The notes below the pieces were generated by a model. It did not search any database and was not told the origin of the DNA. It saw only the letters and a list, made by a program, of their open reading frames with translations. 29,768 bases of DNA, taken from positions 1-29,768 of the forward strand of contig JAADVB010000226.1 in assembly GCA_023334545.1 (NCBI GenBank). Direction: 5' to 3'. Of the stretch, positions 19,301 to 27,929 are shown one piece after another. The DNA is from Salisapilia sapeloensis. Its lineage: Eukaryota; Oomycota; Peronosporomycetes; Peronosporales; Salisapiliaceae. Each line of letters opens with the position of its first letter. The first letter of the stretch is position 1. The position numbers and the translations under genes were made by a program.

Positions 19301-22300
19301 GACGACACACATCGTTCTAGAGCCTCAGAAAGCGAAAGCGTTCGTTGTGACTTGTCATCCTCGTTTCTCTCGTAAGATGTGTGCTAGACTAGTCTTTCAG
19401 GCAGTACCGGACGGTAGTGATTCGACTGCCGCGAGTGGTTCGACTATGGTCTTTCTATTAGAAACGGATGTGAGTGCTCGTAAGCCTGTTCGCACGATTC
19501 AAGTGGACGCAAAGTTGTATGAACGCAAGGTGGAGGAGCTTGTCATCGAGAATCAATTTGCTTCGCAAGGCAACTTTAGACTATCGATGACGCAAGTGCA
19601 GACCCAGCAAGCGAGCTCTCCTTTTGATGCTGCACGAAGCACGTTAGAATCATCTCGTGGATCAGTCGTAGCAAATTCAAAGCCAGCTAGTCGAGGGTCA
19701 TCACGACGTGGGAAGAGAGGAACGATTGCTAGAGGATCGATGATAGACGTAAATGTCCCACTATCGAATCTAAGTACAAAGAAAGAAAGCGCTGGTACGG
19801 ATACCAATTGGTGTATTAGCGCGTATCTCCCATTTTTCCTTCCTGATTATCGTGACGCTGGAAGCAATGCTTCGAACGCAACCTCGAGCAGCGCTATAGC
19901 AATGTCTGGACGAGGAAGCGGAAAGATTAAGCTCGAGTTCCTACCGCTTATACTTGGTCAGTACAAATGCCAACTACTTTTCTTAGACGAACAAGTTGGA
20001 GAGTTCATGTACGAGATTCACGGCGTTGGGCACTTGCCTCTGCCATTGGAGAGGTTAGAATTTCAATGTGAACTACCTGATAAAGGCCAGTCATCTGCTT
20101 CCGCTTTAAGTCGTGGACAATTTCTTCGAGAGGTTTTTGTGCCGACAAAGAACGCACCACTATCTAAAGTACTTCCATCAGTCGTGGATCGATTTGATGG
20201 TCTTGTGAAAAGCAAGTGGAAAGCTGGGCTAAAGTCATGTGAAGACGAGCACCATACCAACTTCAAAATCGAGTTCAATTCTCCTTTCTTCACTCCTGTT
20301 TACCAAGAAGTGGTCATGTCAAGTGCTCCACCGTCCAAGACGCATCCATCTCGACCGAATGTCAACACAATAGGCTTAACAGAATCCGACTCAGCTCGTT
20401 TGGAAAGCGGAAGTGAGTACGGTGGATGTAAAACAGTTACTGGGAAAGCGAATCACGCTTTGGTACGTACCCCGAATTCTAGTAGCACGCTCACTGTTTC
20501 GACACCAAATACAGCTCTGTTGAGGTTTGAGCCCAAGGCTGCAGGTGTGTACACTTGCAAATTAGCTTTAAAGTCGCAGCATACTTGCTGTGGTAGTGTG
20601 GATTATCGCGTCTACGACGTTGTCGCCACAGTCAAAGAGCCGAATGTGAAGACCCATCTTGAGTTCGTATCACCGGCGCGTCAGAGTATCTTACAAGATA
20701 TTCCACTATCAAATCCTTCCGACACGACATGGACCTTGAAAGCCACTTTTAAAACCGAATCGTCTGAGAATACGCAAGATGGTACTGACAAGCCAGGAGC
20801 AAATGACACGAAGAGCATGTTTTCCGGTCCATCATCCTTGCTGGTACCGCCACGTAAGACAGTGAGCTACCCTCTATCTTTCACGCCAAGGTGGATATCC
20901 AACCAAGTTACCACGTTCGTCCTGCAGGATCCAGCTACGCAGCAGCAGTTTGAGTTCGAACTGAATGGCATTGGCGACGCACCGCTAGCACTAGACCATG
21001 TGTCCCTGTCGTGCCAAGCTCGCACTAGTATCGTCCACGAGTTTATCGTTACAAGCTTTGCTGACGATCCACCTGGTAGCCAAACCTACGAAGTCGATTC
21101 CGACTTGCGTGACATTATCGGAAACTCCACTGTCAAAGTACCGAATGCCGGCAAGTCGGTCAAGTACCCTTTAACGTTTACACCTCGCGTGAGTGGCATA
21201 TACTCAGGATCCATTACATTTACCAATACAAGAACGAAAGAGTATATGTGGTACACCATCGAGGCACTCGTGAGTGCACCTGATCCAGAAAGAACGTTGG
21301 AGATGAAGACAGCAGTACGAGAAATGATAAGTGTTGAGATTAGATTGGTGAATCCACTTGAAACCGCGGTGGAGTTTACGATCGATCTACAAGGTGACGG
21401 TCTCCTTGGACTGGAAACATTTTCTATGACTGCTAAAGGTGAAGGCATCTATGAGTTGATGTATTCTCCATTGCATACAACGGACCCGGATAAACCAAAG
21501 GAAGGTGCGATCCAGTTCTCTAACCACGAGATAGGACAGTTCTGGTATCGACTGTTGCTATCGGCAGACATGGCTGAACCGCAGGCGACGGAAGATATGT
21601 GCTGTGCTGTTGGCGACGTATGCACTCAACCAATTATTCTTCAAAACCCATCAGACCAAGAGATCCATCTAAGCTATCGTATATCCAACACACGTAACTT
21701 TTCCATTAAAGGAAGCAGCAGCGGTAGTAACAGCTCTTCTCAGCAGCCTCGTATCCCCATCGCTCCATTCGGAGAAACGACTGTTCTAGTCGAGTATACT
21801 CCATCCTCCTTATCCGAGTTTGAGACGTCAAGTATTGTATTTGACGAGCCAGGTGTTGTAAGTGACTGGGAATACCTCGTGCGTGGGAAAGGGAAAGCTC
21901 CGAGTGTCATGAAGCCTATCAACATGTCGACCAAAGTACATGAAGTGGCGACAATCATGTTCCCATTTAAAAACCCGTTTGCATCTATCATCAAGGTCGA
22001 TGTCACTCTTACCATTGATCATGCGGAAGACAAAGAGCGACCAATCTTTGATGTGCTGTTGAAAAAGAAAGAAAACGTACACTTGAACAGCTTTACGTCT
22101 CTTCAAGTGCCAATCGTATTCACCCCGGAAGTTGTCTGTGAAGCTCACGGGATGATTTATATTCGAGGACGGGAAGAATACTGCGAGCTCGAATGGAAAT
22201 ATCCAGTGTATGGCGTTGCTGAAGCACCGTTGCATCCTCGTGCTTTTGTATTGGCATGTCCGGCGAGAGAGTCGATCGAAAAGGATATTAGTTGCGAATT

Positions 22301-22955
22301 AATGTCCGCTTCACCATCCATGCAGTTGGAAAATGAGTCGTTTACAGTAGAATGGGATATTCCAGTCAATCGATTTGGACCGCTAGCTTCCAAGGAAGCA
22401 CTAGAACAGACACTAGTCATTCAACCGAATGGGCAAGTTGGTCGAGAGACAAGTGCTACTCCGCGTTTAAATTACAAGATTCGATTCGATCCACTGCGGC
22501 CATATCGAGGATCGATATACCTTATTATTCGCAAAAGAAGCGGAGGTTTCTGGCGATTTGAGGTTCAGCTAGATGTAAGCGACCCGCCTGTAGATGATTA
22601 CATTACGATCGAATCAAGCTTAAACCAGACATCGAGTATTTCGTTCCAACTGCGCAACCAATTCCGACAGCCAGCACCGTTTTTCGCTGAATTCTCAGCC
22701 GGGTCATCAAGTGCCTTCACCGTGTTTCCAGCAGAAGGAGAGTTACCACCTTATGGAAGTGTAGAAGGTCAAAACTTTGTCATATCATTTACCCCGACAG
22801 CTTACGGGAAGATGCAGTCTGGCCAACTCCTAATAACAACGGACGAGATGCTTTGGAATTTCATTGTAAAAGGAGGCTATCCGGAGATGACGTCGAACGG
22901 AAACAAGGCGCCTACTTCAGCTTTAACGTCAACTTCATCTAAATCAAGGAACTAG
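13359..22955 (+). CDS. CFAP47: CFAP47-like ciliary central-apparatus protein (ASH/Ig-like repeats, CH domain)
   Basis: A single 9.6-kb exon encoding 3,198 residues, close to the size of animal CFAP47. It is built of ASH/MSP-like immunoglobulin folds, most recognisable by a hydrophobic-D/E-FG-x-V-x-x-G start: near residues 8 (IEFGSVETD), 408 (IDFGDV), 728 (IHFGKI), 989 (LDFGNVPVG) and 1099 (IDFGRVVIG). A charged helix lies near 580-617. A helical region (about 1570-1770) leads into a calponin-homology-like domain (about 1775-1915), the order expected for CFAP47. The C-terminal third carries further Ig-like units separated by GxGxAPL-type joints near 2222, 2536, 2843 and 2951. CFAP47 is a central-pair protein needed for normal flagellar beating. 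An intact copy implies motile zoospores. ASH-rich relatives such as hydin lack this helical/CH arrangement. Confidence 0.88.
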   Translation: MERLQVAPTEIEFGSVETDVNYVAVFHVRNNSTKLIRYRVEPPSKASRFKVLLNNRDIAVEVNATIKLPPGITTTYQITFEHERERPEPLLDSVHDLLLIKEENQSPIEVPLFARRACPDIDIEPSRCDVGLVVMMQRSAAFVKLRNAGSRTGKFMIDMIAGDSTSEGNGQVGNTLTVNPEEVVLAPDERVSIKVDVLGQVLGSFRRLLRVRVVESQTSHNSKDAETGWSDLCKSEKFVDVRGKVVSHTMELLATNSKQALESIYFGSLFAGEKRTIHAVLRNNGPQPLSFDASISFSSSGTKQVDEDRATYERRKELQISPAHGKIEPFAEVPVSFSFSPKAVEWEEWKKRQWEHQKENDTLDELPPSLLQAFMSIQCTVSHVQNLTLEVSGKRYLPKITLSPDSCIDFGDVASHDRADMLVQIKNLSGLPVRFVLRKIAHFSCKPASGRLDVLQSQSLVISFTPTQLGTFSNVLNLVVNQTVLSIPISVKGRATIVGEVDSHKPLVGGVQALPEDFTPAYKFIQPEDAKKTRGALSKRFNRIPFYEKAALTSEAVVNEFEVEAAETGHLTYSVKELAKKSEHREKYRSFLEDRKRERDAKAQEKKERRIRSKLGITRSINAAMQEAMSNNDDELAVQKAMEGSDLGIARQSGLEPKELTLPRELKTKMEPLWLHESAFGLTTKVYFDENKFVKKKFKAQPTTQAERSDCEMQLEFEQLERVLSGPSTIHFGKISVNSIARKSLTVHNKLPSYILVALHLSVEDQLEEIAVATSLKSQVIPPRSSAGFDIGFRSTHEQVFQKQLTYSINGAHLRRVTAVAEVAPITVQLSTNELEFAFNVLDTNPTMSMALTVTNPSDSCATFMWKNITNVAASIDDKQSVTSSTTSLTRNKNTAAPKPAPGKPVYQVLPASGELAPGASMKLQVEFTPPPCASTTPYNGSKINRGDSAAMMYLVSDFEMQVEGGRPVQLSCKSQLSDAKVDVKEKKLDFGNVPVGIATSKKLCISNSSRQGTRSTYYVTLEPNTQATSLGFTLSKAVGSVSAQDTSEIYLELTPKKPFTLDETALYLQVQFRGGKSVKVPLHAVALVPDVCITPTEQIDFGRVVIGTSISRVLSLENSSPTVATLALDLRKSLSDEFAVSMPPHLLEDLEDASSVFIPLEDKTAKEGSSDSVSASTKWQICIPPNVKVSLQLTFTPTTATSHFNPLPLQFTGSQSVQWSRPPAIARQVSAEAVDPILLFSCANINFHRCVVTQEGIRKVPYTKQLVLTNNSDRTLQWEIELAKLKALQGTGHVIFHMAPTSGELAKGEEVFIRTSFLPMEEMEYLVEGIPLLVEGQSYIDLSLCGEGIHPHLSFSVSKVELPPVPLGIPSQAVFILQSIGYDHLDVTYRLPMDLSKAPVTLHFPKGKILSMAHPALPVEVRLLSKTSVAFNARIEFFDSDGNCFPLPLSGSTENCLLSNYSFLQSTSLHQDDADACKRDHLSSKFCFLTHPSGEYPIYLVSEKQWDKENGKQVKINTKGLEHRQSAKSQTLKPQPMNGFIDVDCSDMLEDVSSNTASALPLSPVRKKMTMETPTFSQQEIVLLIKYLNANFVTSQITKFPHDFAENHGKPLYEMLSMVCPKKPPMGAKMSKQAKNVKVPVTTAPQSKKDVQNKVIAQYASLLKFLKPYGAMLHDIMPGHLLPQDLYVRACEDPAATPGLLSSPALLAMRYEVRRQVLEKEWLDISTSAWMKVIYQVIKCFVLSRITADSYTSQLQEKILSNKQHRHFDGSNIYSEGEMVLIQWICDHVRDKAATLESIMTVPSDSLKPEVQLLDIRNDLQDARFLFYLLAAHIPTIRMESREFQSLQFDVADLKNVKDRFQKSKLSQSQLQQNAQVLLRAFQSTGVDFGLDPSTFLATMNGREMLLLLLHLKQVLPQFVPRATISFQGLLGTAIKKKIELTNPSHRTLVYQASLDQTGGSTSGGSLSGGLSVSDIFQIETTHIVLEPQKAKAFVVTCHPRFSRKMCARLVFQAVPDGSDSTAASGSTMVFLLETDVSARKPVRTIQVDAKLYERKVEELVIENQFASQGNFRLSMTQVQTQQASSPFDAARSTLESSRGSVVANSKPASRGSSRRGKRGTIARGSMIDVNVPLSNLSTKKESAGTDTNWCISAYLPFFLPDYRDAGSNASNATSSSAIAMSGRGSGKIKLEFLPLILGQYKCQLLFLDEQVGEFMYEIHGVGHLPLPLERLEFQCELPDKGQSSASALSRGQFLREVFVPTKNAPLSKVLPSVVDRFDGLVKSKWKAGLKSCEDEHHTNFKIEFNSPFFTPVYQEVVMSSAPPSKTHPSRPNVNTIGLTESDSARLESGSEYGGCKTVTGKANHALVRTPNSSSTLTVSTPNTALLRFEPKAAGVYTCKLALKSQHTCCGSVDYRVYDVVATVKEPNVKTHLEFVSPARQSILQDIPLSNPSDTTWTLKATFKTESSENTQDGTDKPGANDTKSMFSGPSSLLVPPRKTVSYPLSFTPRWISNQVTTFVLQDPATQQQFEFELNGIGDAPLALDHVSLSCQARTSIVHEFIVTSFADDPPGSQTYEVDSDLRDIIGNSTVKVPNAGKSVKYPLTFTPRVSGIYSGSITFTNTRTKEYMWYTIEALVSAPDPERTLEMKTAVREMISVEIRLVNPLETAVEFTIDLQGDGLLGLETFSMTAKGEGIYELMYSPLHTTDPDKPKEGAIQFSNHEIGQFWYRLLLSADMAEPQATEDMCCAVGDVCTQPIILQNPSDQEIHLSYRISNTRNFSIKGSSSGSNSSSQQPRIPIAPFGETTVLVEYTPSSLSEFETSSIVFDEPGVVSDWEYLVRGKGKAPSVMKPINMSTKVHEVATIMFPFKNPFASIIKVDVTLTIDHAEDKERPIFDVLLKKKENVHLNSFTSLQVPIVFTPEVVCEAHGMIYIRGREEYCELEWKYPVYGVAEAPLHPRAFVLACPARESIEKDISCELMSASPSMQLENESFTVEWDIPVNRFGPLASKEALEQTLVIQPNGQVGRETSATPRLNYKIRFDPLRPYRGSIYLIIRKRSGGFWRFEVQLDVSDPPVDDYITIESSLNQTSSISFQLRNQFRQPAPFFAEFSAGSSSAFTVFPAEGELPPYGSVEGQNFVISFTPTAYGKMQSGQLLITTDEMLWNFIVKGGYPEMTSNGNKAPTSALTSTSSKSRN

Positions 22956-23339
22956 CTGCTAGTTTCTAAATTTACTAGCCGCACGAAAGGATAAACATAA
23001 TCAATGATGGTTTCGATTAAATTGTGTTCAGCTCTTTAATGTACAACCTACTACAGCTATATAGTTCTGCCAGCGTTAGGAGATATTTCAGACATGTATG
23101 ATTATCAATTAGCTAGGGCTTAATCGAGGGGAAATAAGGGTGTTTTTGAATGCAATTTGATATAAATGCAATGAAGCATCACTAGCACGATGCAGTACTA
23201 GTGTTAGGTCGGATTGATCATATACTTGTAAAGGTCGAGCAAAAGCAGTCACTTGACGTAGATCAAATTTAGTCATTATCTATTAATATTAAAAAAGAAC
23301 CATTATTAATTATATCCGTCTTTACGAAACAAGGCTAAT
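22956..23339. other. Tail-to-tail intergenic region
   Basis: About 380 nt, AT-rich, between the stops of the CFAP47-like gene and the receptor gene. It presumably holds both 3' UTRs. A 7-bp inverted repeat with a 1-nt spacer (AACTAGC/GCTAGTT, 22950-22964) overlaps the CFAP47 stop codon. It is probably chance. Confidence 0.5.
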
Positions 23340-26126
23340 TTAGTACTCACGACTTTCTGTTGCTTGGACAAATATTTTTCCCGTATTTTTGGAGCCTGTG
23401 TTACGCCTTCCTTCGCTTTCATTGTGAGTACTGTCGTTAAACTTCGACGATGTTGTTGGGTTTCTGACATTGGATGTAGATGCTGTAAGTGAAGATGCAG
23501 ATCCCCTCGATTCACTCACCAATCCAGTATGCTTCATAAATTTGGGCACTAGCATTAGCGCCATGACAATTCCTGTACACAGCAATATTGATGCAGAAAA
23601 AAAGATGAAGAAAGTCGTCGCTGGTAATTGCACCAAGTATGCCAACGGCAAAAGGACTAAGCATCCTAGCAGTACAACGACGCTTGATGCAAAGATCCAA
23701 ATTGCTTCTTGGAAATCTGCAGATACATTTCGAATTAAGAAAGACGAATACAATCCCAAGAAGAGCATCACAGCTTTCCAGAACAGGAGCAAGATGCTGA
23801 ATATGCCATTCTTTGAGCTGCATTCTAGCACATCAGCGTACCCAGAGAACTCCGTTGATTTTACCTCATAGATCATTGGAACAGGCGGGTCAACACCATA
23901 CCACACGGACATGATCATAGCATCAATGGATAAGAAGCCAAAGAGCTTCATAAATGCATTCCATGCCGATACAGTTTGCTTCTTTAGCGAGCTCTTCATA
24001 AACACTCGATGAACGCGCAGTGATTTCACAATCAATGCACCGAATACAGTCGTAAATCCAAAGCATAATAGTGTTGGCCGCATAAGGCAAATCGCATTGG
24101 TTGGCTTTCCAGCATACTGCATAGTACCTGAGATCATCATGATACCACCGAAAATCATCGTCATTAAAAGTTGGTATTGCGACCTTTTGATAATTGGTGA
24201 GTTGCGATGGATGAATACGGCAATTAACAAGCCGACAAGAATAATGTCGGCGACTATGCACACGACTAGGACTCCAGTAAATGCCGAAGAAGAGGAAGGG
24301 ACGTATTCACATCGAATCACCACGCTTTCCGGTAGTGTAATATCTTTGATTTCACAATCGATTGGCTTTGCTGCATCACTTTCGTTTGGAAGAAGCCATT
24401 GATACTCAACGCGACGGTCCGCCTCTTCGTCACAATCGGAGACTGTGTACGTGTAGTATGTGTGATCACAGTAATCCAGCTGCTCAATCCATCCTTTCCA
24501 AACATTATACCGTGGTTCAAGCCATTCACACGAATGACTTGTGCGAATTGGATCAGGTAAACTTCCCAATCCTCCGTTACAATCGAAAGGCCGAGAGGGG
24601 TCAGCAAGATAAGGGTTCTTCCATTCAAATGTAATGATCCTTTCATTTGATGAGTTTCCACATCCCGTCATCGTGTACTTCACATGCTCATCTAAAGTAC
24701 AAACGACTGGGCGATCGAGCCAAGAATCCCACGTTTTATAGTTGTCTTTGATCCAGCCGCAAGCAGCTTCAAAGGTCGGATCGGAGTTGTTTCCATCAGT
24801 TGTCGCATAAAAGTACCGCTGTAGTATGTCGTTGACATGCAATTCAGAAATGGAAATGGCTTGTGCGAGAGCGCCTGCTTTGGTATCACGAATGACTCTA
24901 CTCATGTATTTGCTCAGAACCATCGATGGGAAGTCAACATCAACCTTGCTATTCGTTCGCTGCCCATAACCATTCTCGCCAAAAGTATTTGTATGTAGAG
25001 CCACTCTCTCCGGTTTCGCACGAGGCAAAAAAATTCGCTCAAATTCTCCCCTGTGCTCCGCATGGAACGTGTCCGGTTCATAGTGGTAGAAAAGGATAGG
25101 TTGTTTGTTCCTTTTAGCATGATCAGCGTACGAAATTACGCCGCCATAGCCGATGAAGCATATGTAGGTTGGGACATCCAGGTTATCAAGTACTGCCTGA
25201 TAGTACCCTGGGTCATATGAACTGATCATGAGCTGCACGACCATGCATTCATCACCTCCATCTTCTCGAAGGGTGCATGCGTACGTCTTTGCACAATTAT
25301 CTAAGCACCCCATGACACCGTCCTTACAGTATACTCCGCTGGTTGGATAAAATGCGGTATTGTTAAACTTGTTCATTGAGAGAGCATTAATCACTGCATC
25401 CTCCACCTTGTAATCACGCCAAAAGTCGACCGAGTAAGGCCCAGAGCCAAAAGCATCTTTATCTTGTGCAAGTTCCACAAAGGCAGTAGTGGTATAAAGA
25501 CCCGTGCGACCGTCGTAGCCGACACTACCTAGTCGAGCAACTTCATCTTCGTGGATGGCGTACAAACTGCGTCGGCTAAAGTCCCATGATTCTAAATTTA
25601 CATGCGTCGGTACGCATGTTCCTGTTTTCTTGGATGACATTCGTTCCGCCATTTCAAGTGTGGTGCTTGTCGTTAAGATCGATACTTTGTACCCCAGAAC
25701 TTCTTGCGCTATTATCGAATAGATTATAGAGGTGAGAGCGTGCGAAGCCCATGCTTGAATCTCAACTACAACTGTGCCTCGAAAATCTTCTTGACTGAGC
25801 GCGTTGTTGCCGCTATCTACTTCAGTCTTGGGACCATAAAACGTGGAGCTGTCATCCAGACACTCAGGAGAATACACACCCTCCACAGCCTGACGGCCAT
25901 CTTCAATGAAGCGGTTTTGCTCAGTTAGAGCAGGGCGAAGGAATGGATGCTCAAATCTGCCATAGCTGTCTTGTGCCTGGGAATCAATTTCAAGATTCTT
26001 TTCCGTTTCCGCGACCCATTCTGGTGTAAGACAAGTTCCTATAAAGTGGTTTGGAGCATATCCGCGTATCATACAGGGCAGACACCCGAGTAACAAGATG
26101 AATATAGAGCACTTCTTTGCATTCAT
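23340..26126 (-). CDS. Class C (GABA-B-like) seven-helix receptor with OpuAC/ProX-like ectodomain
   Basis: A single-exon 928-residue protein. Signal peptide at 1-23. The ectodomain (about 113-440) resembles type II solute-binding proteins for glycine betaine/choline (OpuAC/ProX type): FRGTVVVEIQAWASHALTSI with a following GYKVSIL strand, and QPILFYHYEPDTF. A Cys-rich region (463-612) holds two copies of a roughly 75-residue module. Seven hydrophobic helices follow (about 614-863), with layout and charged loops like the 7tm_3 (metabotropic glutamate/GABA-B) family, then a 65-residue Ser/Thr-rich cytosolic tail. Class C receptors bind ligand in a bilobed extracellular domain and signal through G proteins. 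Betaine or a related osmolyte as ligand is inference from the fold. The ATG at 26126 is the one that gives the signal peptide. The promoter match (TCATCC, A at 26139) is weak. Confidence 0.87.
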   Translation of the reverse strand: MNAKKCSIFILLLGCLPCMIRGYAPNHFIGTCLTPEWVAETEKNLEIDSQAQDSYGRFEHPFLRPALTEQNRFIEDGRQAVEGVYSPECLDDSSTFYGPKTEVDSGNNALSQEDFRGTVVVEIQAWASHALTSIIYSIIAQEVLGYKVSILTTSTTLEMAERMSSKKTGTCVPTHVNLESWDFSRRSLYAIHEDEVARLGSVGYDGRTGLYTTTAFVELAQDKDAFGSGPYSVDFWRDYKVEDAVINALSMNKFNNTAFYPTSGVYCKDGVMGCLDNCAKTYACTLREDGGDECMVVQLMISSYDPGYYQAVLDNLDVPTYICFIGYGGVISYADHAKRNKQPILFYHYEPDTFHAEHRGEFERIFLPRAKPERVALHTNTFGENGYGQRTNSKVDVDFPSMVLSKYMSRVIRDTKAGALAQAISISELHVNDILQRYFYATTDGNNSDPTFEAACGWIKDNYKTWDSWLDRPVVCTLDEHVKYTMTGCGNSSNERIITFEWKNPYLADPSRPFDCNGGLGSLPDPIRTSHSCEWLEPRYNVWKGWIEQLDYCDHTYYTYTVSDCDEEADRRVEYQWLLPNESDAAKPIDCEIKDITLPESVVIRCEYVPSSSSAFTGVLVVCIVADIILVGLLIAVFIHRNSPIIKRSQYQLLMTMIFGGIMMISGTMQYAGKPTNAICLMRPTLLCFGFTTVFGALIVKSLRVHRVFMKSSLKKQTVSAWNAFMKLFGFLSIDAMIMSVWYGVDPPVPMIYEVKSTEFSGYADVLECSSKNGIFSILLLFWKAVMLFLGLYSSFLIRNVSADFQEAIWIFASSVVVLLGCLVLLPLAYLVQLPATTFFIFFSASILLCTGIVMALMLVPKFMKHTGLVSESRGSASSLTASTSNVRNPTTSSKFNDSTHNESEGRRNTGSKNTGKIFVQATESREY

Positions 26127-26997
26127 ATGCTTGATGGATGATAGACCAAGTTGCTTTCACACAGGGGGAAACTTTTAAATGAATATGGGAGATATAAAAG
26201 CTTTTAAATGTATTTATAGATCATTCAAGTTTATTAGATCAATGCACAAACTCTAAATTTGGAAACACTGATCATCTCTTGAAACGGTCAGGCTCAGTGC
26301 AGTGGGTCTCAATGGTAGTTGTTGATGGCGAGTGTCCTCATCTACGCACATTGTAAGGCTAGTTCATATCTGAACAGATCTAAATCTCACTCAGCTACAG
26401 CTTTTTCATATAATGGGCACATTCGAGACTAATATGTTCGTGACTGCTGCCGTCAGTGGTGGGCTCGTAAGCAGAACGAAAACCTACAAATGAGTACTAT
26501 GTTCACCTGCTATATAGCTATTAACATTACATGTACAGATGAGTGAGGAGAGGCTAAATTAGACAACGAAGTGTATTCAACCTATTAATTTTCCCATGAA
26601 GAAAGGATTGAAAACGCTTGTGCTCAGGTTCAGAGTTAGCCAAATCCGATTGTCTCTGTTCAGTGAATGATATGAATTAGGACAGTTTTCATGATCTAAT
26701 TTACCAATGGCCCCTCAGATAAAAAAGACAACGGACAATGAAAACACCGAGGCTTCTATGCGTATAGGAGGTATAGCAAACTTGGTTGTGCTCATGCAAA
26801 AACTTGCCGTGGACCTAGCAAATAACTTAAGCATCCAAACAGTTACAAGTCGTAGCGCATGATCTTTAGAAAGATAGTCTAGTCCTCATAATAACAACCA
26901 TCTCTCTGCTAGTTCTCAAATCTGACTGGGAAACTTCCAATGAAACGACTTGTATCATTATAAATAGTCTTCATGCTCAGACACTACTTACATGGGA
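26127..26997. other. Intergenic region upstream of the receptor gene
   Basis: About 870 nt of AT-rich DNA with no open frame over 60 codons that looks protein-like. No tRNA, repeat array or transposon terminal repeat was seen. Confidence 0.5.
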
Positions 26998-27718
26998 CTA
27001 CTCGTCGTCAGTATCTGATGGAGAAGCACAATATGCTTGAAGGTATGTGCTAGAAGCCTTGCTTTTCTTATTTAATGCGTAGATATCCATAGCAAGCATT
27101 TTTGCTTTAAAAATCTGGACAAACGGTTTAAGAATAAGTAGTTTTGCCAGTATGAATGCAGACTTGGAAGCTATTTTATACAACAAGTCGTGTTAGGATG
27201 TAACGATAGCACCTCCTCGAACTTTTCTACTCCTTTCATCGTAATGAAAGTGACAGCCGACCACAGTGCTGCCATATGTGGGATTTGGCGATTGGATTGC
27301 GACCGATAACAATGGTCACTTTGAGAAGACTCGACCAGGTCCTGTGAAGCAGTTTCAACGAAAGCTTCACAAGTATTGTACTGTGGTTTAAAACGCTGAG
27401 TATTTGGCAAGTCACAAGCATAACGCGTGCCATGGACAGCTCAAGAAGTAAGTATCTTACCGACTTTGTCGCGATGGCGTAATTCGGAAGTGCAAGGTAC
27501 ATCGAGTTCTACATTGTAATTGGACTCTCTATCGTAATGCTACGGTCGATCGAGATGATAATGCAAGTCGAAACATTCTCTAAATCTTGCTGCATCAGCT
27601 CCAAGGCCAGGATCGCCCAGCAGCATTTTAACGACCGCAAATGAATAATGTACAAGACCGAGATTAAGGTCAAGGAAAATGTATAATATTATGCAGTGCC
27701 TCACTTCAGCGTTAAGGC
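26998..27718 (-). pseudogene. Unidentified decayed reading frame
   Basis: Reading leftward from about 27718, one frame stays protein-like for about 180 codons, interrupted by only two stops (TAG at 27542-27540, TGA at 27443-27441). It contains MLLGDPGLGADAARFRECF near its start and a Gln/Ser-rich middle, and ends at 27171. A second frame overlapping its end (27186-26998) is Lys/Ala-rich and finishes in the acidic tail SPSDTDDE, which looks like a natural C-terminus. The simplest reading is one old gene with two nonsense changes and a frameshift near 27180. I do not recognise the family; a transposase remnant is possible but unproven. Chance open frames cannot be excluded. Confidence 0.3.
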
Positions 27719-27738
27719 TGTACTGTAGCTTTTTGTCG

Positions 27739-27764
27739 TAGATGTAATCCTAGGATTACATCTA
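27739..27764. repeat. Perfect 26-bp palindrome
   Basis: Bases 27739-27764 equal their own reverse complement, with half-site TAGATGTAATCCT and no spacer. The flanking bases (G on both sides) end the symmetry. It lies between two pseudogenes. It could be a cruciform, the junction of two element ends or a dimeric protein-binding site. Confidence 0.9.
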
Positions 27765-27929
27765 GAATTCATAGCATGAAGCCATTTGACCCCGTGATTT
27801 TCAAATTACAATTTAATATTGCGAGGATCCAAACAGGCCCCAAATCACTTCTATTTACATCTATAGCAAGTTCGACTTTCGTTCATTCGATAGTCCCTTG
27901 ACTACTTCTAGACAACGTCCATTATTCGA

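Noticed and set aside
22950-22964. Short inverted repeat over the CFAP47 stop as a transcription terminator
   Set aside because: A 7-bp stem with a 1-nt loop is not a plausible hairpin, and intrinsic terminators are not expected in a eukaryotic nuclear gene.
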